Assembly (NCBI GenBank): GCA_944989445.1
Contig: CALYLW010000163.1
Span: 777,501-841,500, forward strand
DNA from: Ampullaceana balthica
Lineage: Eukaryota; Mollusca; Gastropoda; Lymnaeidae
Reading direction: 5' to 3'
DNA: 64,000 bases
The notes beneath the pieces are model-generated. The model ran no database searches and was not told the origin of the DNA. It saw only the letters and a program-made list of their open reading frames with translations. Every line of letters begins with the position of its first letter. Position 1 is the stretch's first letter. Positions 34,388 through 44,215 of this stretch are shown one piece after another. Position numbers and translations under genes: made by a program.

Positions 34388-34609
34388 AAAATAAATAACT
34401 CGTAAAAACAGAGCTTTCTACTATAAATCCCAACGCGCATAACTGAAAATAAAGTCTTGGAAGAAATACTGCACCAAAAATAACTCGTTTTGAACGTCCG
34501 CTTAATCGTGTTCAATATGATTGGCTGTAGGAGTCATATGTGTTTGAGGGACCAATCGCTATAGATGACAGACAGAAAGGACAGAAACTTACCTTTTATT
34601 ATATAGGAT
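34388..34609. repeat. Short repeat related to family B end, inserted in the retrotransposon tail
   Basis: Begins AACTCGTAAAAACAGAGCTT then CTACTATAAATCCC, closely resembling the end of the family B repeat (CCCGTAAAAACAAAG, GACTATAAATCCC). It ends TTTTATTATATAGGAT. It splits the 3' tail of the CR1/L2-like element, so it inserted later. Confidence 0.5.
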
Positions 34610-34729
34610 GAATGGTTATTTACTTATTATATGTATTTTATGATCTTCACTTAAAGCGCTGTGAGCCCGGTTCCTTGCTGGGATACAGCGATATATAAAT
34701 TATAAATTATTATTATTATTTTATTATTA

Positions 34730-35094
34730 AATTTTGAATATGTTTTGTCTCGGTGGTTGAGACTTGCGACCTCAGTAATTTTCTTGTGGCCTTAAACAAA
34801 GTATATTGTATTTTTATACTTGTGTATTTATAGTTTTATCATTTTATGCCGCCTCTTTTATTACTGCTTACATAAATATGGCATGCAATGGTACAAATGT
34901 TTCCCACATTTACTTCGCTTCAATTACGATTATTTATCGAAGTTTTTTAATTTCTAAAATCCATCATATCATTGACTTTTATGTGGCCATCCATAAATCA
35001 CGTGACGCTATTTTGACTGATATTTTACCCCCTCACCCCCTTAGTCACACGTAGTCATAAAAACTTAGACCGACTTTTCAATATGACGTCACAA
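34730..35094. other. AT-rich spacer inside the composite element
   Basis: Includes GTGGCCATCCATAAATCACG (34983-35002) followed by a C-rich segment and CACACGTAGTCAT. A related motif occurs in opposite orientation at 37140-37205 (CATTCATGGACGTCCCC). This may be subterminal sequence of the hAT element. Confidence 0.35.
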
Positions 35095-36479
35095 AGCTTT
35101 GCGTCCCACTTCCCGTGATTCGATCGAGCTGAAATTTGGCACCCTGACGCGTCTGACCTAACAATGCATCGTATCAAAATTTCAGATCGATCGAACGTAC
35201 CGTAATTAAATTAATGCATTTTTAGTTTATCCTTATATGAGGTATGTAATTTAAATTCACGGTTTGTTATTGTTTTTTTTGCCACGTGAAAGTTTGAGCT
35301 GACGCATTGAGGCGACCCAACGAAGCGACGGGGTGCTTTTGTTTACATTTTACGTGTCACGCTGAGCTCGGTCAAGCGAATCAGTGACCAGACTTTTCCC
35401 CTCTCCCCCTCCCACCCACCCCTCCCCCCTAGGGTTATGAAGCAAACTTGAGTTAAGACAGATTCAGTCTGTAAATGTTTGAAAATAATCAATACTGTTA
35501 GTTATGTCTCATATATAAGGGATTTATAGTCAAAAACTTTGTTTTTACGGGTTTGTTTTATTAAATCCCTTATATTAACTTCACCGGCGTCTCTGTCTCT
35601 CTGTCTGTCTTGGGCGGGCGGAAAATTAGAAGTAAAAAATGACTTACTTCCGGTGATCCGATCGAGCTGACATTTGGCACACTGACCCGTCTGACCTAAC
35701 AATGCATCGTATCAAAATTTCAGATCGATCGAACGTACCATAATTAAATTAATGCATTTTTAGTTTATCCTTATATGAGGTATATAATTCAAATTCACGG
35801 TTTGTTATTGTTTTTTTCCCACGTGAAAGTTTGAGTTGACGCATTGAGGCGACCTATCGAAGCGACGGGGTGCTTTTGTTTACATTTTACGTGTCACGCT
35901 GAGCTCGGTCAAGCGAATCGGCGACTAGACTCAGGGTTATGAAGCAAAGTTGAGTTACGACAGATTCAGTCAGTAAATATTTGTAAATACTTTTAGTTAT
36001 GTCTCATATATAAGGGATTTATAGTCAAAAACTTTGTTTTTACGGGGTTTTTTAAAATTAAAAACCCTTATATTAACTTCACGGCCGTCTCTGTCGTCAT
36101 CTCATAGCGGGCGGAAAAACAAAAGTTAAAAATGACCAACTTCCCGTGATCCGATCGAGCTGAAATTTTGCACACTGACGCGTCTTACCTAACAATGCAT
36201 CGTATTGAAAGTTTGAGTTGACGCTTTGACGTCAACCGTCGTGCCGACATCCCCTCACGTCCCATCCCCCATTATTAAAGACAGGGGACATCACTCGGTG
36301 TCAGTCTGTAAATGTTTGTCACGTTTGAACATAATCAATACTTTTAGTTCTTTCTCATATATAAGGGATTTATAGTCAAAAACTTTGTTTTTACGGGTCT
36401 TTTTTTTTATTATTAAATCCCTTATATTAACTTCGAAATCTTGTCTTCGTACGTCGGTCGGGCGGAAAAAGAAAAGTCA
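35095..36479 (+). repeat. Family B ~500-bp repeat, three direct tandem units and a partial
   Basis: Unit boundaries are marked by AAATCCCTTATATTAACTTC at 35563, 36062 (variant) and 36415, giving spacings of 499 and 353 bp (the third unit has an internal deletion). Each full unit contains GATCCGATCGAGCTG, the core CAGATCGATCGAACGTACC, ACATTTTACGTGTCACGCTG, GGTTATGAAGCAAA and ATAAGGGATTTATAGTC. Where units meet, ATAAGGGATTT and AAATCCCTTAT form a hairpin. Short frames that read as GEVNIRDL in several copies (e.g. minus strand 35502-35702) are not convincing genes. Confidence 0.9.
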
Positions 36480-36975
36480 ATAAAACAAACCCGTAAAAAC
36501 AAAGTTTTTGACTATAAATCCCTTATATACGAGTCATAACTAACAGTTTTGATTATCTTCAAACGCCACAAACATTTACTGACTGAATCTGTCTTAACTC
36601 AACTCTGCTTCATAACCCTAGGGGGGGGGCCGAGCTCAGCATGACACGTAAAATGTAAACAAAAGCACGCCGGTACTTCGATGGGTCGCCTCAACGCGTC
36701 AACTCAAACTCTCACGTGGGAAAAAAACAATAACAAACCGTGAATTTGAATTACATACGTTATATAAGGAAAAACTAAAAATACATTAATTTAATTACGG
36801 TACGTTCGATCGATCTGAAATTTGATGCATTGTTAGGTAAGACGGGTCCGTGTGCCAAATTTCAGCAGGATCGGATCCCGGAAAGGGGGTCATTTTTTAC
36901 TTTTGTTTTTCCGCTAGCCCAAGACAGACAGACAGAGAGAGACGGCGGTGAAGTTAATATAAGGGATTTAAAAAA
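36480..36975 (-). repeat. Family B repeat, inverted copy
   Basis: Full unit in the opposite orientation to the preceding direct array: it begins CAAACCCGTAAAAACAAAG and ends GAAGTTAATATAAGGGATTT. The head-to-head junction at about 36480 makes a large inverted repeat with 35563-36414. Confidence 0.92.
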
Positions 36976-37430
36976 GTATGTTTTTAGTGTAAGGCTGCAC
37001 TCTAATATCGTAACACGCGTGAAGCCATGTACGCGTTATTAAATAAAGTGTCAGTAATCAAATATTTAAGTTTTAAGAGAAATTTTTATTTAAATTTTCA
37101 CGTTTTGATGTGACGTTACAGTTATTAAACACCCCCCTCGTCATACATCGTCACATATTTTGTGAATCCCTCCCCCCAGGTGCGTTACGCCATTCATGGA
37201 CGTCCCCTAAAAAGGGCGGCAAATTGGAGACCGCCCCGGGCGGCAAAAGTTCTAGCTACGCCACTGACCGTTATCCTTGCTAAAAATAAGAAATGTAATA
37301 ACAAAGTTTCACAGGAGTTTTGTAACATGGCAATGAAGTGTTATAACAGTGGCATGCGTGTTTTGTAACATGGTAATATAGCGCTGTTAAAACAGCATAG
37401 CAGAGGAGGTTTAAAAATAAAATCATGCAA
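36976..37430. other. Right flank of the composite element and leading edge of the next array
   Basis: Contains the inverted hAT-type end (37195-37266). After it, 37290-37430 has TTTGTAACATGG and TGTTATAACA words that look like diverged precursors of the adjacent 36-bp array. Confidence 0.4.
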
Positions 37431-39518
37431 GTATTGTAACCAAAGAGGTGGAATCTTGTATTCATTGTGTTGTAACCAAATAGTGGAATCTTGAATTCAT
37501 CGTGTTGTAACCAAAGAGGTGGAATCTTGTATTCATTGTGTTGTAACCAAAGAGGTGGAATCTTGTATTCATAGTGTTGTAACCAAAGAGGTGGAATCTT
37601 GTATTCATCGTGTTGTAACCAAAGAGGTGGAATCTTGTATTCATTGTGTTGTAACCAAAGAGGTGGAATCTTGTATTCATAGTGTTGTAACCAAAGAGGT
37701 GGAATCTTGTATTCATCGTGTTGTAACCAAAGAGGTGGAATCTTGTATTCATTGTGTTGTAACCAAAGAGGTGGAATCTTGTATTCATTGTGTTGTAACC
37801 AAATAGTGGAATCTTGAATTCATCGTGTTGTAACCAAAGAGGTGGAATCTTGTATTCATTGTGTTGTAACCAAAGAGGTGGAATCTTGTATTCATTGTGT
37901 TGTAACCAAATAGTGGAATCTTGAATTCATCGTGTTGTAACCAAAGAGGTGGAATCTTGTATTCATTGTGTTGTAACCAAAGAGGTGGAATCTTGTATTC
38001 ATTGTGTTGTAACCAAATAGTGGAATCTTGAATTCATCGTGTTGTAACCAAAGAGGTGGAATCTTGTATTCATTGTGTTGTAACCAAAGAGGTGGAATCT
38101 TGTATTCATTGTGTTGTAACCAAATAGTGGAATCTTGAATTCATCGTGTTGTAACCAAAGAGGTGGAATCTTGTATTCATTGTGTTGTAACCAAAGAGGT
38201 GGAATCTTGTATTCATTGTGTTGTAACCAAAGAGGTGGAATCTTGTATTCATAGTGTTGTAACCAAAGAGGTGGAATCTTGTATTCATCGTGTTGTAACC
38301 AAAGAGGTGGAATCTTGTATTCATTGTGTTGTAACCAAAGAGGTGGAATCTTGTATTCATAGTGTTGTAACCAAAGAGGTGGAATCTTGTATTCATCGTG
38401 TTGTAACCAAAGAGGTGGAATCTTGTATTCATCGTGTTGTAACCGAAGAGGTGGAATCTTGTATTCATCGTGTTGTAACCAAAGAGGTGGAATCTTGTAT
38501 TCATCGTGTTGTGAACAAAGAGGTGGAATCTTGTATTCATAGTGTTGTAACCAAAGAGGTGGAATCTTGTATTCATAGTGTTGTAACCAAAGAGGTGGAA
38601 TCTTGTATTCATAGTGTTGTAACCAAAGAGGTGGAATCTTGTATTCATAGTGTTGTAACCAAAGAGGTGGAATCTTGTATTCATCGTGTTGTGAACAAAG
38701 AGGTGGAATCTTGTATTCATTGTGTTGTAACCAAAGAGGTGTAATCTTGTATTCATTGTGTTGTAACCAAATAGTGGAATCTTGTATTCATCGTGTTGTG
38801 AACAAAGAGGTGGAATCTTGTATTCATAGTGTTGTAACCAAAGAGGTGGAATCTTGTATTCATAGTGTTGTAACCAAAGAGGTGGAATCTTGTATTCATT
38901 GTGTTGTAACCAAAGAGGTGTAATCTTGTATTCATTGTGTTGTAACCAAATAGTGGAATCTTGTATTCATCGTGTTGTGAACAAAGAGGTGGAATCTTGT
39001 ATTCATAGTGTTGTAACCAAAGAGGTGGAATCTTGTATTCATAGTGTTGTAACCAAAGAGGTGTAATCTTGTATTCATTGTGTTGTAACCAAATAGTGGA
39101 ATCTTGTATTCATCGTGTTGTGAACAAAGAGGTGGAATCTTGTATTCATAGTGTTGTAACCAAAGAGGTGGAATCTTGTATTCATCGTGTTGTAACCAAA
39201 GAGGTGGAATCTTGTATTCATCGTGTTGTGAACAAAGAGGTGGAATCTTGTATTCATAGTGTTGTAACCAAAGAGGTGGAATCTTGTATTCATAGTGTTG
39301 TAACCAAAGAGGTGGAATCTTGTATTCATAGTGTTGTAACCAAAGAGGTGGAATCTTGTATTCATAGTGTTGTAACCAAAGAGGTGGAATCTTGTATTCA
39401 TCGTGTTGTGAACAAAGAGGTGGAATCTTGTATTCATTGTGTTGTAAACAAAGAGGTGGAATCTTGTATTCATTGTGTTGTAACCAAATAGTGGAATCTT
39501 GAATTCATCGTGTTTGGT
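37431..39518. repeat. 36-bp minisatellite, about 58 units, with 107-bp higher-order repeat
   Basis: Units contain TGTTGTAACCAAAGAGGTGG and AATCTTGTATTCAT. A 35-bp variant with AAATAGTGG recurs at 37801, 37908, 38015 and 38122, exactly 107 bp apart, i.e. a three-unit higher-order repeat (36+36+35). A second subtype with TTGTGAACAAAG is confined to 38500-39430. Both strands are open over more than 190 codons because the unit is stop-free and divisible by three; not accepted as genes. Confidence 0.98.
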
Positions 39519-39584
39519 CTCAAGGTTAATGAAGGCATGCGCTCAATGTTACACAATCAAACACATTTTACTCCATTGGTACCA

Positions 39585-40112
39585 ACAAGCGTGGTGCACG
39601 TGTGCAACAAGCGTGTATGTGTACAAGAAGCGTGTTGCACGTGTACATCAAGCGTGTATGTGTACAAGAAGCGTGTTGCACGTGTACATCAAGCGTGTAT
39701 GTGTACAAGAAGCGTGTTGCAAGGTACAACAAGCGCGTAGGTGTACAGCAACCATGTATGTGTACAACAAGCGTGGTGCACGTGTACAACAAGCGTGGTG
39801 CACGTGTACAACAAGCGTGGTGCACGTGTACAACAAGCGTGTATGTGTACAACAAGGCTTGGTGCACGTGTGCAACAAGCGTGTATGTGTACAAGAAGCG
39901 TGTTGCACGTGTACATTAAGCGTGTATGTGTACAAGAAGCGTGTTGCACGTGTACATCAAGCGTGTATGTGTACAAGAAGCGTGTTGCAAGGTACAACAA
40001 GTGCGTAGGTGTACACCAAGCGTATATTTGTACAACAAGCGTGGTGCACGTGTACAACAAGCGTGTAAGTGTACAACAAGCGTGTAAGTGTACACAGAAG
40101 CGTGGATGTGTA
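39585..40112. repeat. 19/22-bp composite minisatellite rich in CACGTG words
   Basis: Two related units alternate: AAGCGTGTATGTGTACAAG (19 bp) and AAGCGTGTTGCACGTGTAC plus three bases (22 bp), about 25 units in total. CACGTG (a canonical E-box) occurs about ten times. A 160-bp block with the rarer AAGGTACAACAAG variant occurs twice. Six overlapping frames of 76 to 169 codons on both strands are by-products. Confidence 0.94.
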
Positions 40113-40686
40113 CAGACCTCTCCCAACTTTTCATGTCAAACAAAGAATGATTAGTTCTGTCTGAGACTGGCCTATATTGTTTAACTCCGTGACAGAAGTC
40201 TTCCCACATACTTTGAGAATCGTTGAACTGAACTTTTAGTGACGTCATCAGATGAAATTTTTCTGAAACTCTCTAAGGTCCTAACCCCTCTCTAACCTAA
40301 AAATTTTTATTTTTTTTTGTTGTCTTTTTAAAAAAATTATCTTGCATTCAGTGTCACTGTTGCGTAATTGAAGGTGAAGGTCATTAATTTTCTGCTGCTG
40401 CCGCCGAGCACCCAGGATATTCCCCCAAAAATTCCATTTGGCTGACTTCTTGCTCTTGATATTTTTTATGGATTTTTTCATCGAAATTTTTTAGGTAATG
40501 ATTCTTAATTTCAAAAATTACCGCCATAATGAATTTCCCTCTATTTGAATCTTCATTCTGACATCGAGGTAAACGATTCTATTGAGGTAGGATCAGCCGA
40601 GGGAATGTCGAAATTGACAGAAATTGCCGTGTTAACTTTGATAGATGCGCCACTGAACCACGGAGAGTCCAATTATTGAATAGATC
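40113..40686. other. Unique sequence, no recognised gene
   Basis: AT-rich spacer; no supported feature. The last 8 bases are the target duplication of the following element. Confidence 0.5.
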
Positions 40687-40883
40687 CAGGGCCGTCTAAA
40701 CGCATAGGCCCGTTGGGCATTTGCCCGGGGGCCCACGAGGATAGGGGCTCATGAGAATATTTTATTTAAATATATTATGTATATATATTTTTTATTCATG
40801 TGGGGGGCCTCACTCTTTCTTTGCCCAGGGGCCCAACACTATTTCTTTGCCCAGGGGCCCAAAAGGGTGTAAAGACGGCTCTG
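40687..40883. mobile_element. Short hAT-like miniature element, 197 bp
   Basis: Inverted ends CAGGGCCGTC and GACGGCTCTG, with subterminal GGGCCC-rich sequence on both sides (GCCCGGGGGCCCACG on the left, GCCCAGGGGCCCAAAAGGG on the right). Flanked by AATAGATC (40679-40686) and AATAGATT (40884-40891), an 8-bp duplication with one mismatch. No coding capacity. The 8-bp duplication favours hAT; the exact family is not known to me. Confidence 0.75.
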
Positions 40884-40924
40884 AATAGATTCCATTGTTG
40901 TCACGGGTAACTTATTCTCAGTTC

Positions 40925-41645
40925 TTTTTACCACGTTTTTATTAACTTGCTTTCGTGTCCACATTTTTTTTCAAATCTGTCAACGTAAAATTGAACCACT
41001 TCTGATGGTCCTAGAGATCTCAAAATTTTACCACAAATAGATCTTGAACGACAATGCATTGTATCTAAATTTCAGATCGATCGAATGTACCGTTATTAAA
41101 TTATTGATCTTTTTAGTTTATCTTTTATTTAAGCATCTGTACCGTCTGCTTTTGTTGACATCCATGAGTTCACCCGGTGACCACATCACCGTGTTTTTAA
41201 AACGTTGGTCGGGCGCTTATGAGGTGTTTGGTATTTTTTTAAAAAATAGAGGTAACAAAATATTTTTAAAAACCACGTTTTTGTAAGTGGACTAAAAAGA
41301 ATAAAATAAGTAGAGGTAAAAAAATATTTAAAAAAAAACACGTTTTTATAAGTGTACTAAAAAGACGAAAATAATTTAAAACTAATAAGTTCAAGTACTT
41401 TCATATAATATGACTAAAAACGTGGGACGGGTGTTTGGTATAAAAATTACAGATTTATAATTAAGAATGCAAAAAAGATATCTATAAGTGAGAGAATGAG
41501 TAAAACCTCATAAGCGCCCGCCCAACGTTTTTAGTCATATTATATGAAAGTACTGGAACTTATTAGTTTTAAATTATTTTCTTCTTTTCAGTACACTTTT
41601 AAAAACGTGGTTTTTTTAAAATCTTCTTTTTACCTCTATTTACTT
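40925..41645 (+). mobile_element. Hairpin-ended interspersed repeat (family A), copy 2
   Basis: Same order of parts as the copy at 26690-27445: TTTTTACCACGTTTTTATTAA start, core with CAGATCGATCGAATGTACC (41053-41103), AAAGGTAAAA-type units, and a terminal hairpin whose arms are about 41310-41420 and 41525-41637. The arms here carry ACTAATAAGTTC where copy 1 has ACTGGTAAGTTC on both arms. An 80-codon frame at 41044-41286 is probably fortuitous. Confidence 0.8.
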
Positions 41646-41883
41646 CTTTAAACTTTACAGATGCAAACAGTGTTGTCAAGTGAAAAGACTTCATTATAGA
41701 TGTTAGACCTGGGTACAAATCACGTCGTTCAAATGTACCATTTATGGCTGAGCAGACGAGAACAGCTTAAAGACCAATAGCCTTATGACGTCAGTTATAG
41801 AGTTGGATTCTGAAACCAAATTTTTTAAAAATTAATCTGGTTTTAAAAAAACTAATATTACGGTTAAAAACACTTAACATCAC
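41646..41883. other. AT-rich spacer
   Basis: Nothing supported. Confidence 0.5.
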
Positions 41884-41995
41884 CATTCAAAAGACGTAAT
41901 TTTCCTGTTTAAAAGACCTCATATTTCAATTTAAAAGACCTGAATTTCACGTTTAAAAGACCTAATATTAATATTCGGTCTAAAAGACCAAATGT
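41884..41995. repeat. 22-bp degenerate minisatellite, 5 units
   Basis: TTTAAAAGACCT words recur about every 22 bp (near 41888, 41910, 41932 and 41954, then 41980) with diverged AT-rich spacers. Confidence 0.75.
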
Positions 41996-42043
41996 CCTTG
42001 GTAATTTAATTTTTAATTATTTTTTTTATTAAAGAAGTGTGAT

Positions 42044-42342
42044 CCTTGCTTCTGAACCTTTTAGTATGGCGCACCGGCAGGAATTTTCGCCAATGCACCA
42101 GGGACCGGTGCACTATTTTCCCTGTACTGACGTGGTAGAGAAATGTAATTTATCTTATTTTATTCATTGTGTGTGCTTACATCAAAAAAAATACTTACAT
42201 ATTCTTTATGGTTAGTATTAATGTTTGCAAATGAAGGATTATAATTTGATTTTTCTGCCCTTTCTTGATAGCCTCTGTGGACTGGTGGCACATGGCCCAC
42301 TTACCGGCACCGGTCCGCGGACCACCACTTTGAGTAGCACTG
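42044..42342. mobile_element. hAT-type miniature element, copy 3 (inverted)
   Basis: Inverted relative of the element at 546-845 and nearly the same length (299 versus 300 bp). The right end is CCGCGGACCACCACTTTGAG then TAGCACTG; the left end (CCTTGCTTCTGAACCTTTTA) has decayed. Internal matches include CTGTACTGACGTGGTAGAGA. Flanking 8-mers do not match, so the target duplication has been lost or the end is displaced. Confidence 0.8.
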
Positions 42343-42543
42343 ATCTATCGCAAACCGTTGCATTAAATGTAAGGGGCGGGTGGCGAGTCAAGAAGTTGGT
42401 GAAACCTCTGAAACCGTTGTAGTGGTTTGATGAGGTCCAAGTTATGTCGGAGTATTTATCACAAGTTTTCACGTAAGGTCTAATCTATCGTATAGTTTTT
42501 AGAAAAGAGATGAAACTTTATTTATTTATTTAAATTTTGTCAT

Positions 42544-42783
42544 GAGCTGGGAATGTCACGCTGATCTGACCTAATTATGTCGGCACCTGGAAATGTCACG
42601 TTGATCTGACCTAATTATGTCGGCACCTGGAAATGTCACGTTAATCTGACCTAATTATGTCGGCACCTGGAAATGTCACGTTAATCTGACCTAATTATGT
42701 CGGCACCTGGAAATGTCACGTTAATCTGACCTAATTATGTCGGCACCTGGAAATGTCACGTTAATCTGACCTAATTATGGTAA
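42544..42783. repeat. 40-bp minisatellite, 6 units
   Basis: Six units with GACCTAATTATGTCGGCACC and TGGAAATGTCACGTTAATCT, almost identical. The two leftmost units have GATCTGACC instead of AATCTGACC. Confidence 0.96.
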
Positions 42784-43056
42784 GGCAGACTTTTCAAACT
42801 GATTCAGCTGGTTGTTCATATTTCAATAAAGACAATGTTCACACGTACTAATTGCTCAGCTCTAACGCCGTCAAGTACCGCAAGCACCGGACTGCCAGTT
42901 GGTTTGACAACATGACGTCACTCGCCTTATCTTACAGCCGTTATCTGGCCGAATTGTTCAGCGGTTCTCAAACAAATAAATAAACACCAACGAGTCGGAT
43001 ATTCATTTAAACAGCTGGGATTTCTGCCGACGTTCTGAGATCATGATCCCTGATCC
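42784..43056. promoter_or_regulatory. Possible regulatory segment with consensus CRE
   Basis: Unique, GC-richer DNA containing a perfect palindromic TGACGTCA (42913-42920), the consensus site for CREB/ATF factors. No transcription start or gene is visible near it, so function is only suggested. Confidence 0.25.
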
Positions 43057-43217
43057 CTGTGGTTGACAGCATTATGTCCTGTTGTTGACAGCATTATGTC
43101 CTGTTGTTGACAGCATTATGTCCTGTTGTTGACGGCATTATGTCCTGTTGTTGACGGCATTATGTCCTGTTGTTGACAGCATTATGTCCTGTTGTTGACA
43201 GCATTATGTCCTGTTGC
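43057..43217. repeat. 22-bp minisatellite, about 7 units
   Basis: Units TGTTGTTGACAGCATTATGT plus CC; two central units carry GACGG instead of GACAG. Homogeneous and in register. Confidence 0.95.
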
Positions 43218-44215
43218 TTTAACTTAAAATTTGGTAAGAGGATAAAACACTGACGAGAGATTCTAAGTCTGTTGGGCTACTTACCGCCCGTGTAAACACG
43301 GGCCTGTGTCACGTGGTACGACGTAAATAGCTTCACTTCAACACAGGCCGCTCGGCACGTGCTGTGGGAAAGGTCTCCGACAGGTCACGCGCAATAGCAT
43401 TCGACCCGCCTGGAAGGTGTTGCGACGCGAAAAGTGGCAAAATCACCATAAGCCACCATTCTTAGAATAATCCACCAGCCGGTTAAGGTCACGCTCGTGA
43501 GTGCTGCACGCCATTCACAGCCACTCACCGAGATTCTGCGGGGCTGTAAAATAGTGAATAATAAGTTTAAGTGATGGAACTAAAAGATGTGGTTAGTGGT
43601 GGGGGGGGCGGGGCATGGCACGATCTCCATATCGATGGCAACCCTCCCCCTTTCACCAGGGATTAAACTATCAATATTAATCTTTCAGGATTAAGTTCTG
43701 AGGATTAAACTCATTGACACAATTTTCTACTTGGAGTTTGTTAATGGCGATTAAATCGGCTGGACTTATAGTTGGCTAGAATAAATGTTTGGTTAGGGTT
43801 AAAATAATGGTTAAGGTTCGGGTAACCCGTAACGGTTTGGGTTTTGGTTTAAGGATAAGATTGGGGTAAAAGGTCAGCAATAACATAAGTAAGTTTCTGA
43901 TAGATATTTTAATAATGCCAATTAAAAATATTTTTTTTAAAAACACAAACAAGCAACAATTTGCGACAGTAATGTTTGGAGGCTGTTCTTCGTTGTGTTC
44001 AAATTTGGGGGGAGGGGGTGGTTAACCTGTTATTATAGAAAATTATTTCAATGTGGGCAGTTGGCGAATTTCGACCTATTATTATCCACTAATGTGGCAT
44101 GGAATTTAAGTTTTATTTAATGGCTATCAATAAGAAACATCGGCGAGCGTTAAGCGGGGTTTAACCAACTGTGACAAATATAATTACAACATGAGCCAAC
44201 TCTAGCTAAACCCAC
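43218..44215. other. Unique CpG-containing stretch with an 18-bp palindrome and E-boxes
   Basis: The 43270-43560 part has higher GC and many CpG. It holds a perfect dyad at 43286-43303 (GCCCGTGTAAACACGGGC) with a forkhead-type GTAAACA core, and E-boxes CACGTG at 43310-43315 and 43356-43361. Regulatory potential is inferred from motifs only. The remainder (43560-44215) is ordinary unique DNA with a GGTTAGGGTTAAA-like run near 43790-43860. Confidence 0.35.

Larger units (their letters stand above)
33661..34729 (+). mobile_element. 3' end of a CR1/L2-like non-LTR retrotransposon
   Basis: Carries the C-terminal end of an ORF2 (33661-34190), then an untranslated tail with AAGCGCTGTGAGCC and ending in ATATATAAATTATAAATTAT and (ATT)n near 34700-34729. 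The combination of this protein end with a GCGCT...TATAAATTATTATT tail is typical of CR1/L2/Rex1-type elements. It is 5'-truncated, as usual for reverse-transcribed copies. The tail is interrupted by a separate repeat at about 34388-34609. Confidence 0.8.
32037..37266 (+). mobile_element. Probable composite ZMYM1-type hAT transposon with nested insertions
   Basis: The left end (32037-32125: GTAGCTAGAGGGGGGCGG, GGGCGGCACAC, AGGGCGGCA) and the right end (37195-37266: GGGCGGCAAATTGG, CCGGGCGGCAAAAG, TCTAGCTACGCCACTG) are inverted relatives of a terminus type I associate with hAT elements carrying ZMYM1-like transposases. A broken transposase of that type lies at 32854-33509 in the expected orientation. 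Between them sit a CR1/L2-like retrotransposon end and a cluster of ~500-bp repeats. I could not find a matching 8-bp target duplication, so the two ends might belong to different copies. Confidence 0.5.

Noticed and set aside
37431..40112. CRISPR-like appearance of regular repeats
   Set aside because: Repeats are contiguous with no unique spacers, the sequence is clearly animal-type, and no cas genes are present.
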